DNA from: Hymenobacter aerophilus DSM 13606
Lineage (GTDB): Bacteria; Bacteroidota; Bacteroidia; Cytophagales; Hymenobacteraceae
DNA length: 64,000 nucleotides
NCBI RefSeq assembly: GCF_000382225.1
Contig: NZ_KB907810.1
Span: 1 to 64,000 of the forward strand
Direction of reading: 5' to 3'
How positions within the stretch are numbered: position 1 is the stretch's first letter; each line of letters opens with the position of its first letter. Below the pieces are notes generated by a model that was given only the letters and a program-made list of their open reading frames with translations, was not told the DNA's origin and did no database searches. The position numbers and the translations under genes are program-made. Below are positions 56,782 through 64,000 of this stretch, in pieces.

Positions 56782-57459
56782 TCAATTGGGCGCCTGTTCG
56801 CCCGGAATTTCCCGCCATACGCTGGCTTCCACCATGCCGCCGTAAAACTGCCCGGCCGGCGCCGCCCGCAGCCCCAACCGCGCCAACTCGGCCTCAATGG
56901 GGGGCCGCCGCCGCCCGCTGATGCCGGTAGTCAGCCCGAAAAAGCCGTACATCAGCTGCAGCAGCAGCCGGTGCCACCAGCGGCGCGGCGGCCCGAAATC
57001 GGCCAGCAGCCACGCGCCGCCGGGCTGCCGGTGCGCGCCCAGCCGCGCTACCAGCTGCCGCAGCCGGCGGGGCTCAAACAGATCGAGCAGGAAAAAAGTA
57101 ATCAGCACCTCAAACTGCTCGGTCGCGGCCAGCGCCGCCTCGGTGCCCAGCCGGAATTCCACCTGGCCCGCCGCCTGGGGCCAGTGCCGGGCCAGCCACT
57201 GCCGGCTGCGCGCCAGCATGCGCGGGGCCGCTTCGAGGTACACGATGCGCGCGCCGGGGCAGCGGGCCAGCACCTGCCCCAGCACCCAGCCCGAGCCGCC
57301 GCCCACCACCAGCACCCGCGGCCGGCCCGCTGCGGGCAGCCCTGCCGCCAGCGCCGCCTGCTGGGCGCGCTGCAGGGCCCGCCCGTACACGAGCCGGGCC
57401 AGCGGGTCGTAGAAAGCGGCCACGTAGTCGAAACCGGAATCGGGCAGGGAAGCGGGCAT
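56782..57459 (-). CDS. Class I SAM-dependent methyltransferase
   Basis: A 225-residue methyltransferase with motif I RVLVVGGGSGWVLGQVL (about residues 46-62), the acidic end of strand 2 IVYLEAAPRML, and motif IV region EVLITFFLLDLFEP. The C-terminal helices contain WLLADFGPPRRWWHRL. The substrate is unknown; the style resembles ubiquinone/menaquinone-type or small-molecule methyltransferases. Confidence 0.83.
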   Translation of the reverse strand: MPASLPDSGFDYVAAFYDPLARLVYGRALQRAQQAALAAGLPAAGRPRVLVVGGGSGWVLGQVLARCPGARIVYLEAAPRMLARSRQWLARHWPQAAGQVEFRLGTEAALAATEQFEVLITFFLLDLFEPRRLRQLVARLGAHRQPGGAWLLADFGPPRRWWHRLLLQLMYGFFGLTTGISGRRRPPIEAELARLGLRAAPAGQFYGGMVEASVWREIPGEQAPN

Positions 57460-57549
57460 GAGCGTGGGCGGGGTAGGGCAGGGGCAGTAGGGGCGCCAAG
57501 CTACGGCCCGCCGCCGGCTTTTGCGCGCCGGGCCGTATGTTTAGGCACT

Positions 57550-58269
57550 ATGACCAAGCATTTGCGCCGGCTGCTGGCCGGTTTTACGTTGTTTCTGACC
57601 GAGTTTGCCGTCACGCTGGCGCTGGGCACGGCCGGCGTGGTGGCGTTTCTGGCTTTGAGCCGCGAGGTGTTCGACCAGGATGTGGCCACGTTCGACGCGG
57701 CGGCTTTCCAGTGGACGCGCGGGCTGCTGGGGCCGGAGCGGCAGCAGTGGGTGGAGGCCGTGACGTTTCTGGCCTCGCGCAACTTTATTACGGTGGCCGG
57801 GCTGGCGCTGGTGGCCTGGCTGCTGCTGGTGCGGCGGCGGCGCTGGTACTCGCTGCTGGTGCCGGTAGTGGCGCTGGGCTCCATCACGCTCAATCTGCTG
57901 CTCAAGCAGATTTACCACCGCCCCCGGCCGCTGCTGCCGCTTACTTCGGCTTCGGGCCTGAGCTTCCCGAGCGGGCACGCCATGATTTCGGCCTCGTTTT
58001 ACGGCCTGCTCATCTATTTTGCCTGGAGCCGGCTGCGGCACCACCCGGTGCTGCGCTACGCCACCGTTTCGGCCCTGGCGGCCCTGATTGTGCTCATCGG
58101 CCTGACGCGGGTGTACCTGCGGGTGCACTACGCCACCGACGTGCTGGCCGGCATCACGGCCGGCCTGGCCTGGCTGATAATTGCCATTCCGCTGCTGCAG
58201 CAGCTGGAAAAGCGCGTGAAAAATCGGTTTCGCAAAGACCCGCAATTGGCTGAAAAAGAGCTTCAATAG
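57550..58269 (+). CDS. PAP2-family membrane phosphatase, tRNA-flanking copy A
   Basis: A 239-residue membrane protein with the PAP2 motifs KQIYHRPRPLLPL, FPSGHAMISA and TRVYLRVHYATDVLAG. Its motif 2 and 3 surroundings match the gene at 58554-59210, indicating duplication. The likely role is lipid phosphate or undecaprenyl diphosphate hydrolysis. The basic C-terminus is cytosolic. Confidence 0.9.
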   Translation: MTKHLRRLLAGFTLFLTEFAVTLALGTAGVVAFLALSREVFDQDVATFDAAAFQWTRGLLGPERQQWVEAVTFLASRNFITVAGLALVAWLLLVRRRRWYSLLVPVVALGSITLNLLLKQIYHRPRPLLPLTSASGLSFPSGHAMISASFYGLLIYFAWSRLRHHPVLRYATVSALAALIVLIGLTRVYLRVHYATDVLAGITAGLAWLIIAIPLLQQLEKRVKNRFRKDPQLAEKELQ

Positions 58270-58321
58270 CGCGGAAACGGAATTTTTGCGGATGTTTTTT
58301 CAGCTTTTTTCAGCAGAAAAC

Positions 58322-58353
58322 TTGCAGCGCGTCCGAAAAACCGTCTATCTTTG
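58322..58353 (+). promoter_or_regulatory. Promoter of tRNA-Leu
   Basis: TTG at 58322-58324, 21 bp spacer, TATCTTTG at 58346-58353: a textbook Bacteroidota -33/-7 pair. The tRNA starts 43 bp downstream, leaving room for a 5' leader to be processed. Confidence 0.75.
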
Positions 58354-58396
58354 CAGCATCAAAAGGCCCTCCCCGGAAGGCCGGACGATAAAAGCT

Positions 58397-58478
58397 GCGC
58401 TTGTGGCGAAATTGGTAGACGCGCTGTCTTCAGGCGGCAGTTCCGCAAGGTGTGGGAGTTCGAGTCTCCCCGAGCGCA
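58397..58478 (+). tRNA. tRNA-Leu (anticodon CAG)
   Basis: The acceptor stem GCGCTTG pairs with CGAGCGC, with discriminator A at 58478. The D-arm contains AAATTGGTAGAC. The anticodon stem CTGTC/GGCAG has loop TTCAGGC, anticodon CAG. A long variable arm and T-arm GGGAGTTCGAGTCTCCC complete a class II leucine tRNA. CCA is not encoded. It reads CUG codons, abundant in this GC-rich genome. Confidence 0.96.
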
Positions 58479-58480
58479 CG

Positions 58481-58512
58481 AAAAGCCGGTCCAGCAATGG
58501 ACCGGCTTTTTT
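58481..58512 (+). terminator. Terminator of tRNA-Leu
   Basis: The stem AAAAGCCGGTCC / GGACCGGCTTTTTT lies immediately after the tRNA. Confidence 0.85.
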
Positions 58513-58553
58513 CGTTCTTGCCGACCGGCGCGCAAAGCCCTAACCCGTACCTT

Positions 58554-59210
58554 ATGGAGAAGCCGCCCGCTCGTTTTGCCCGGTTGCTGCCGCTGCTTAC
58601 GCTGCGGGCCGCGCTGCTGGTGGGCGTGTTTCTGGGGGCGGCGGCGCTGTTCTTCTTTATCACCCGGGTCGTGTTCGTGGCCCACTCGGTGCGCTTCGAC
58701 GACTGGGTTTTCGGGCACTTTGATGCCCTGCGCGCCGCCTGGCCCCAGCTGACGCCGGTGGTGCGGGCCCTCACGTTTTTCGCCTCGCTGCCCTGGCTGG
58801 TGGCGGCCGGGCTGGGCATTCCGCTGCTGCTGCGCCGCTGGGGCCACCCGCGCGAAGCCTGGGAAGTGCTGCTGGCCGTAGCCGGTTCCTCGTTGCTGAA
58901 TCAGCTGCTGAAAGGCTATTTCCAGCGGCCCCGGCCTTCCACGGCCCTGTTCTTCCAGCCCGGCCTGAGCTTTCCCAGCGGCCACGCCATGATTGGGCTG
59001 GCCCTGTACGGCTGCTTGGCCTGGCAGCTCTGGCGGCACCGCCACCACCCGGTTTGGGCCGCGCTGCTGCTGCTGTTCGCCCTGTTCATCGGCTTCACCC
59101 GCGTGTACCTGCACGTGCACTACGCCACCGACGTGCTGGCCGGTTTCGCCGGCGCCGTGCTGTGGCTGGTGCTGCTGCGCGGGGCGTTTTTGGTGAGAAG
59201 TGAGAGGTGA
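58554..59210 (+). CDS. PAP2-family membrane phosphatase, tRNA-flanking copy B
   Basis: A 218-residue protein with PAP2 motifs KGYFQRPRPSTALF, SFPSGHAMIGLALYG and TRVYLHVHYATDVLAGF. It is paralogous to copy A on the other side of the tRNA (same orientation). It has six TM segments. The end of the gene runs into GTGAGAAGTGAGAGGTGATG repeat sequence. Confidence 0.9.
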   Translation: MEKPPARFARLLPLLTLRAALLVGVFLGAAALFFFITRVVFVAHSVRFDDWVFGHFDALRAAWPQLTPVVRALTFFASLPWLVAAGLGIPLLLRRWGHPREAWEVLLAVAGSSLLNQLLKGYFQRPRPSTALFFQPGLSFPSGHAMIGLALYGCLAWQLWRHRHHPVWAALLLLFALFIGFTRVYLHVHYATDVLAGFAGAVLWLVLLRGAFLVRSER

Positions 59211-59393
59211 TGGTGTGATGGTGTGATGAGGTGAAGGGGTAAAAAGGCTGTCATTCTGGGCGCAGCGAAGAATCTCGCGTGCAGTGCTGACTCCTGCCAA
59301 CAAGATTACTTTGGCACGCGAGATTCTTCGCTGCGCTCAGAATGACAATCCCATTTCCCCTCACCTCATCACCTCCTCACCCCACTTCACCCA
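59205..59393. repeat. Nested repeat: GTCATTCTGGGCGCAGCGAAG palindrome inside GGTGATG/CATCACC tracts
   Basis: The core 59249-59347 has arms TGTCATTCTGGGCGCAGCGA and complement, with loop end ATTACTTTGGCACGCGAG as in 26785-26889. GGTGATGGTGTGATGG lies on the left and CCTCACCTCATCACC on the right. It lies between convergent genes, and its right flank encodes the last codons of the GAF protein. Confidence 0.85.
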
Positions 59394-61764
59394 GCTTCAC
59401 CTTTACCCGTAGCGCCAGCAGGCCTTTGGTGCCTTGCAGCTCCTCCAGCTCCAGCTCCTCGATTTCCTCTTCGAGCAGGCCCCGGTCGTGCAGGTAGTCG
59501 AGGTACTCGAAGTATTCGTCGGCCTCGCGCTGCTGACTGTACACCAGGGCCAGGCAGCCGGGCTGGGTGAGCCGCTCGCCGGTGCCCATGATAGTGGACT
59601 TGTCGATGCGCTTTTTGATGATTTCGTAGCGGATGTTGTAGGCGCCGTCCACGTCGAACTGGCGCTCATCCTGCCGGAAACGGATGCTCAGGGGCTGGCC
59701 GTGGATGAGGATGAGTTGGGTGGTTTCGAGCGGCACGGGCAGCTGGTCGCGCAGGGCGGCGGTGCGGCGCGTGATTTCCACCATCGTCAGCAATTGCCAG
59801 AGGCGCAGGTTTTTAAGAAACACCAGGTCGAAGGGCTTGTCTTCGACCAGCGCGGCGCCCACGTAAATGTTGTACTCCACGCCATCGGTTTTGAAGCGCT
59901 GGAAGTAGTGCGGGAACATGGCCTGGGCCTGGGCGTCCTCCTCGTCGAGGTAGCTGGCAATGGCGTCGTTGAGCTGGGTGGTGCTCTGCTCGAAGGCCTT
60001 GCGGCGCTTGTAAAGAATGCCCAGCTCGGGGTCAATCTGGGCCCAGTACTGGGCAATAACGGGCCGCAGCTCGGGCGTGTTCTGGCCCAGGTACTCAAAC
60101 AGCGGCTCCATTTCGGTGCGCAGCGAATCGAAAATGCTCACCTCGTCGCCGCTGACGATGCCCTGGCGCAGGCGGCGCAGGTTCTTGTTCACGTAAAACT
60201 TCAGCTCGTCCAGAATGGGCAGCTGCTGGAAGTCGGAGGCCTTTTTGAGCACCTTGCCGGCCAGCGTGAGGTGCTCAATCAGGTCGCCCTGAATGGCCTC
60301 GTTGCGGGCCGTGCTGCTGCCCCGAATATCGCAGGCGCCGTGCAGCGGGTACACATCATGAAACACGATGTCCTCCATTTCGGCCTGGCGGTTGCCGTCT
60401 TCGTGCTGCTGGAGCAGGTTCTGGGCCGCGTCGGTAAAGCGCCACTCCATGGTGGGGTGGATGGCCGTAAACTTCTCTTTCACAATGGCCTGCACGCGGG
60501 TCTGTAGGTCTTCGGCGTTGCGCTTCACGGCCACCGCAAACAGCGGCAGAAACTGGTTCACGTACTCCAGGCTGAACTCATTGAGCTCGCCCACCACGGG
60601 CGAGGCCAGCTCCAGCAAGCCCACCGTGTCTTCGCCGTAGGGCAGCAGCGCCAGAATGGCCGAGCGGATGCCCATGCTCAGAATCTGCTGGCGCAAATCT
60701 TCCGGAATGTCGGCCTGCTCCACGTTTTCGAGCACCAGCGGGCGGCGGTCGGCCCAGAGGCGGCCGTAAATCTGGCGGAAGCCCGAGCCGGCATCGGCGC
60801 TGTGCAGCTGCTTGGTGAGGAAGCTGTGGTTGATTTTGCGGCCGAAATCCACGAAGGCGCGCTTTTTTTCGTCGTAGGCGGCAATGCCCAGCTGCAGGGC
60901 GGGCTTGGCAAACAGCACCCGCAGCTTTTCCTGAATCTGTTCGAGCCGGTCGGAGGCCTGCAGCACGTCGCGCTCCAGCAAATCGTACTTCAGCTCCGAC
61001 AGCACTTCCTGCTCCGTGACATCGACGAGGTGCAGAATGTTGAAGCCTTCGAGCACGAAGTTTTCGGGCGGCAGCAACTCCAGCCACAGCTCGGTGCGGT
61101 GGGGGTTGCGGCTGAGCTGCTCCAGCTGCTCGGGGCTGAGCTCGGGCTTGTCGCCCACCACGTGCACATCGAGGAAAGTGGAATTGAAATCGACGCCGTA
61201 ATGGCGGTAGAGGCCTACTTCGTAGTCGGGCACCGTAAAAATCACCCCGCTCTGCAGCGGCAGCTTCACGCCGTACACCTTGTCGAGCACCAGCTGGTAG
61301 GCCATGCGGGTGGTGTACACTTCCAGCTGCTCCATCGTGATGTTGAGCGGCTGCTTGATGATGTGCTGGGCGTTGAGCAGCACGTCGGCGAAGCGGGGCG
61401 TGTAGTAGAAGCTGTGCCGCTGAAACGGCGCCACCACCCCGATAATATCGGTGCTGAACGAAGCCGGCGGAAACACGGCCAGCATCAGCGTTTCCACCAG
61501 GTCGCAGTTGCATTCCAGCAGGTTCAGGTCGGTGATGGGGCCGCGGGCCCAGTCGGCGGCCGCTACCTGGGCGGCTACCGAGCGCGAAAGCAGGGCCACG
61601 CCCTCGTTGGCCGAGGCCTCGCCGGCCTGCCAGTAGGCAATCAGCGGCTCCAGGCTGAGCGTGGTCTGAAACGGGAAGTGCACGGCCGGGGCCGCAGAGG
61701 CTGCATTCCGGGCAGGAGCAGTAGTGGGGGCGGCAGCAGCGGCGGAGGCGGAGTCGGGATGCAT
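59377..61764 (-). CDS. Large cytosolic protein with GAF-like domain
   Basis: A 795-residue soluble protein. After an Ala/Pro-rich start it is mostly helical. Residues about 300-460 (FRQIYGRLWADRRPLVLENVEQADI, GIRSAILALLPYGEDTVGLLELASPVVGELNEFSLEYVNQF) have the pattern of a GAF ligand-binding domain. No kinase, cyclase or HTH domain follows. The C-terminal 300 residues are not recognised. Such stand-alone GAF proteins are common in Bacteroidota and their role is unknown. Confidence 0.7.
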   Translation of the reverse strand: MHPDSASAAAAAPTTAPARNAASAAPAVHFPFQTTLSLEPLIAYWQAGEASANEGVALLSRSVAAQVAAADWARGPITDLNLLECNCDLVETLMLAVFPPASFSTDIIGVVAPFQRHSFYYTPRFADVLLNAQHIIKQPLNITMEQLEVYTTRMAYQLVLDKVYGVKLPLQSGVIFTVPDYEVGLYRHYGVDFNSTFLDVHVVGDKPELSPEQLEQLSRNPHRTELWLELLPPENFVLEGFNILHLVDVTEQEVLSELKYDLLERDVLQASDRLEQIQEKLRVLFAKPALQLGIAAYDEKKRAFVDFGRKINHSFLTKQLHSADAGSGFRQIYGRLWADRRPLVLENVEQADIPEDLRQQILSMGIRSAILALLPYGEDTVGLLELASPVVGELNEFSLEYVNQFLPLFAVAVKRNAEDLQTRVQAIVKEKFTAIHPTMEWRFTDAAQNLLQQHEDGNRQAEMEDIVFHDVYPLHGACDIRGSSTARNEAIQGDLIEHLTLAGKVLKKASDFQQLPILDELKFYVNKNLRRLRQGIVSGDEVSIFDSLRTEMEPLFEYLGQNTPELRPVIAQYWAQIDPELGILYKRRKAFEQSTTQLNDAIASYLDEEDAQAQAMFPHYFQRFKTDGVEYNIYVGAALVEDKPFDLVFLKNLRLWQLLTMVEITRRTAALRDQLPVPLETTQLILIHGQPLSIRFRQDERQFDVDGAYNIRYEIIKKRIDKSTIMGTGERLTQPGCLALVYSQQREADEYFEYLDYLHDRGLLEEEIEELELEELQGTKGLLALRVKVKLGEVG

Positions 61765-61781
61765 AGAAAGCAGAAAAGCAG

Positions 61782-61812
61782 ACCGGCCGCCACCGTAATG
61801 GCGGCGGCCGGT
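61782..61812 (-). terminator. Terminator of the Cys-rich lipoprotein gene
   Basis: The stem ACCGGCCGCC / GGCGGCCGGT with a short loop, followed on the minus strand by CTGCTTTTCTGCTTTC. The T-run is weak. Confidence 0.55.
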
Positions 61813-61877
61813 AGAAGGCTATACGAAACGGGCCCGCGGCCGGACGTCGGTGGCGGCGGCCAGCCGCCGCGGCCGGC

Positions 61878-62438
61878 TCAGGGTTGCCGCTTTACCGGCA
61901 GCGGTATCAGCGCGTTTTTCCGGTCCGGGTCGGCCAGGTCGGCGGTGGGCACTAGGCTGCCGTTGGTGTACACCTGCTTGCGCACATTCTCGAAGCAGGT
62001 GCAGCAGCCCTCGGCCCGGAAATTGGTTTGCAGCTTTACCGTGTCGATAGCGAAATCGAACGAGTGGGGGGCGTTGAAACGGGCCGGGGCCAGGTACAAA
62101 TAGTAGGAGTAACGGTCGAGTTTGCGGTTGCCGGCCTGGGCAAAGGGCGTAGTGTTGTTGATGATGATGGGCTGCGTGGCGCGGGCCGTCGTGCGCTTCA
62201 GCTGCACCGTGTCGGCGCGGGGGCGTTGGGCCGTGTCGCGGGGCACGCGCACCAGGTACACGGTTTCCAGCTCGGCCGGCACGAAAGCCGGGCTCGTGGC
62301 CGTGCCCACGGTATCAAACTGCAGGCTGATGGCGTCGGCATAGGCATCGTCGCATTCGCAGGCCGTCGAGCCGCAGCAGGCCGCCAGGGCCGTAGCCATG
62401 ATAACAAGGGAAAACCAGGTGAGGAAGGAGCGCAGCAT
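61878..62438 (-). CDS. Cys-rich lipoprotein of unknown function
   Basis: A 186-residue protein. The lipobox ATALAAC is followed by a Cys cluster (CCGSTACECDD), and there is a second cluster (EGCCTCF) near residue 145. The rest looks like a beta-rich domain. It lies downstream of the DUF5700 protease gene on the same strand (53 bp). It may bind metal or form disulfides. Confidence 0.65.
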   Translation of the reverse strand: MLRSFLTWFSLVIMATALAACCGSTACECDDAYADAISLQFDTVGTATSPAFVPAELETVYLVRVPRDTAQRPRADTVQLKRTTARATQPIIINNTTPFAQAGNRKLDRYSYYLYLAPARFNAPHSFDFAIDTVKLQTNFRAEGCCTCFENVRKQVYTNGSLVPTADLADPDRKNALIPLPVKRQP

Positions 62439-62444
62439 AGGCCG

Positions 62445-62452
62445 TAAAGATA
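62445..62452 (-). promoter_or_regulatory. -7-like box TATCTTTA
   Basis: One mismatch to TAnnTTTG, six bases before the lipoprotein ATG at 62438. Confidence 0.3.
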
Positions 62453-62491
62453 GGCGGCGGGCCGCAAGGGTTGCGCATCCGCCTCGGCTCC

Positions 62492-63586
62492 TCAACGCAC
62501 AACTTGCCTGGCCATTGCCTGCCGCGCCGGGCCGATGTACTTTTTCTGCAGGCGCTTGAGGTAGGCCACCGAGGCAGCGGAAAACACCGGCGGGCGCATT
62601 TTATCCCGCCGCGCCGCCCGCTGATACAGCAGGAAAAAGGCCATCGGGTCATCAATGGAGGCCAGCAGCTGGGGCCGGTAGCCCTGGCGCTCGATAATGC
62701 GGGCCATAAAAAAGCCCGGCAAGTGGCCGTTCGAGCCGTTGGACAGGCGCCGGTAGTAGCGCAGCGCGGGCCGCGGCGCCGTGGGCCGGGCCGCCGTGGC
62801 CTGCAGCACCGAGTCGAGTTTGTGCAGCACGGCCGGGGCGCCGGCCAGCAGCCAGTCGTAAATGTCGGCCGAGTCGGCGGGCGAGCGGAGCTGCACGCGC
62901 TTGTCAATCAGGTCGGCCACGCCTTCGTTCAGGGTCATGTGCAGGGCGTTCAGCAGGGGGCGGTCGACGGAATCGGCGAAACTGAAATCGAGGCCGGGGC
63001 GCAGCTGGTGGTGGACTTCGTGGGCCTCGAGGATGCCCGCTTTGGGCTTGTTCCAGTCGATGGCTGATTTGAGGCTGAACACGAGGCCCTGCTGCTCCGA
63101 AATAGCGTCGTTGCCGATGGCCACGTAGGCCAGCTGCAGGTTGGCCACGGGGTGGCGGGCGCGGGCCGGCAGAAACTCGTAGGCCAGCTGGTACATCAGG
63201 TCGAGGTAGCCGGGCTGCTGGGCCGTTTGCTGCAGGTAGGCCCGAAATTCGGGCTCGCGCCGCCGGTACTCATCGTTGAGCACGTAGTACCAGGAGTTGG
63301 CCTTGAGGCGGGCGCGGCGCAGCGAGTCGAGGCTGGGGCGGTAGGTGACTTCAATGGCGCGGCGGTAGGCTTTCAAATCCGACTCGCCGAACACGCTGGC
63401 GATGTAGCGGCGGTTGGCAGGCACGGCCACGAAAGCGGCCCACATGGCATCGGTCAGGGGCTGGTCCTGGCGCAGGGCCGCCGCCATTTCCCAGTACCGC
63501 TCGGCGGCGTCCACGTTCACAGTTTGGGCGGCTGCCGGCCGGGCCAGCAGGCCCAGTAAGGTCAACAAGAGGCAGAGTGGTTTCAT
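62492..63586 (-). CDS. DUF5700 putative zinc-dependent protease
   Basis: A 364-residue exported protein with a signal peptide ending LLARPAAAQT. The HEVHH motif (ILEAHEVHHQLRPGLDF) and the downstream LNEGVADLIDKR form a gluzincin-like zinc site, two His plus a Glu. The domain matches DUF5700, annotated as putative Zn-dependent protease. The substrate is unknown. Confidence 0.85.
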   Translation of the reverse strand: MKPLCLLLTLLGLLARPAAAQTVNVDAAERYWEMAAALRQDQPLTDAMWAAFVAVPANRRYIASVFGESDLKAYRRAIEVTYRPSLDSLRRARLKANSWYYVLNDEYRRREPEFRAYLQQTAQQPGYLDLMYQLAYEFLPARARHPVANLQLAYVAIGNDAISEQQGLVFSLKSAIDWNKPKAGILEAHEVHHQLRPGLDFSFADSVDRPLLNALHMTLNEGVADLIDKRVQLRSPADSADIYDWLLAGAPAVLHKLDSVLQATAARPTAPRPALRYYRRLSNGSNGHLPGFFMARIIERQGYRPQLLASIDDPMAFFLLYQRAARRDKMRPPVFSAASVAYLKRLQKKYIGPARQAMARQVVR

Positions 63587-63593
63587 AGCGCAG

Positions 63594-63600
63594 CAAAGTA
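63594..63600 (-). promoter_or_regulatory. -7-like TACTTTG before the DUF5700 gene
   Basis: The shorter variant TACTTTG lies eight bases before the ATG at 63586, similar to other near-start boxes in the window. Confidence 0.35.
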
Positions 63601-63649
63601 GGCATTAGCAGGCAACGAGGAGCCGGGGATTGGATTGTCGGAATAAAAC

Positions 63650-63754
63650 TGTCATCCTGAGCATTCCGCGAATTGAGCGGCGACGAAGGACCTAGACAGA
63701 AGCTAACCTCAATAGATACCTTCTGTATAGGTCCTTCGCAAGCTCAGGATGACA
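63650..63754. repeat. Palindromic repeat with a 21-bp arm insertion
   Basis: The left arm TGTCATCCTGAGC continues with ATTCCGCGAATTGAGCGGCGA before GAAGGACCTAGACAGAAG. The right arm has the plain GCTTGCGAAGG version. The loop is the reverse complement of that in 37302-37391, so the element lies in the opposite orientation. It lies between divergent genes. Confidence 0.85.
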
Positions 63755-63787
63755 AACCACCAACGCATCCCCCTATCTTGTGGGCCT

Positions 63788-64000
63788 ATGCTTTCTGTTC
63801 TGTTTCGCTGCCTGGCCCTGCTGCTCGGCGGCACCCTGTTGCCCCTGGCGCTGGCCGCCCAAACTCCCCCCATCCCGGCCCAAACCCTGCCCGTGCCCGC
63901 CACTGCCCCGCCGGTGCCCAATCTGAGCTGGCTGGAGGAGCAGCTGCGCACCTCGCCCGTGCTGCGCCAGCACCAGGTGGGTTTGAGCCTGGCCGACGCT
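63788..64000 (+). CDS. TolC-family outer membrane protein, N-terminal part
   Basis: The first 71 codons run off the window end. The signal peptide (MLSVLFRCLALLLGGTLLPL..) is followed by a Pro-rich linker and the start of the efflux repeat (LSWLEEQLRTSPVLRQHQVG). This is the third TolC homologue in the window. A downstream pump and adaptor may follow beyond the edge. Confidence 0.7.
   Translation, partial: MLSVLFRCLALLLGGTLLPLALAAQTPPIPAQTLPVPATAPPVPNLSWLEEQLRTSPVLRQHQVGLSLADA

Noticed and set aside
58351..58752. Open frames running across the tRNA-Leu locus
   Set aside because: They cover the tRNA, its terminator and the start of the PAP2 gene in the wrong frame.

Overview
The window looks like a chromosomal segment of a high-GC Bacteroidota of the Cytophagales, most like Hymenobacter or a close relative (inference from gene content; no search was run). 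Supporting signs are TAnnTTTG-type -7 promoter elements, families typical of the phylum (DUF2911, DUF547, DUF5700, DUF2461, CDGSH protein, M61 and M13 peptidases, CzcA/TolC sets), an acyl-CoA-binding protein and very GC-rich third codon positions.

Layout. 1-5.5 kb: 3' end of an IS982-like element, then a minus-strand metal-efflux set (His-rich small protein, CzcA-type RND pump, TolC) with no adaptor in view. 5.6-7.4 kb: a Zn-dependent phospholipase C-like protein and a STAS-like protein. 7.4-13.8 kb: an HAE1-type tripartite efflux operon (adaptor, pump, TolC) into which a four-helix-bundle gene with inverted repeats has been placed. 14.0-18.1 kb: an alkyltransferase-like protein and a six-gene minus-strand locus made of two copies of [small CPPxC protein + multi-pass membrane protein], a histidine kinase and a receiver-only response regulator; this is the best candidate for an undescribed system. 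18.2-20 kb: exonuclease VII (xseB, xseA). 20.4-32.5 kb: secreted peptidase, prolyl isomerase, S1/P1-like protein, a cryptic kinase-like protein, CinA, amidohydrolase, ACBP, CDGSH protein, acetyltransferase and small proteins. 32.7-45.4 kb: deoxynucleoside kinase, DUF2461, DUF547, MOSC, YitT, subtilase, carbonic anhydrase, PIG-L deacetylase, PAP2 and a sodium/solute symporter coupled to a 44-aa membrane protein. 45.7-57.5 kb: DUF2911, two YcxB-like proteins, an ABC exporter, TonB C-terminal protein, second symporter, MBL hydrolase, OMP-like protein, M61 peptidase and methyltransferase. 57.5-64 kb: two PAP2 genes flanking tRNA-Leu(CAG), a large GAF-like protein, a lipoprotein, a DUF5700 protease and the start of another TolC.

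Intergenic DNA is unusually structured. Two repeat layers recur. (1) About 90-115 bp near-perfect palindromes carry the cores GTCATCCTGAGC..GAAGGACC or GTCATTCAGAGC..GAAGAATC, with loops that are conserved within subfamilies. (2) Degenerate tandem repeats with a 7-bp period occur in several sequence families (CCCTAAG, nnnTTAG, TAATTAC, TTCTCAC, AGCTGTT, GACAACC, AACTAGA). They often lie as inverted pairs around a palindrome, a four-helix-bundle gene or unique sequence. One repeat tract has become part of a signal-peptide coding sequence, one forms the 3' end of a gene, and an IS sits in the loop of a palindrome.
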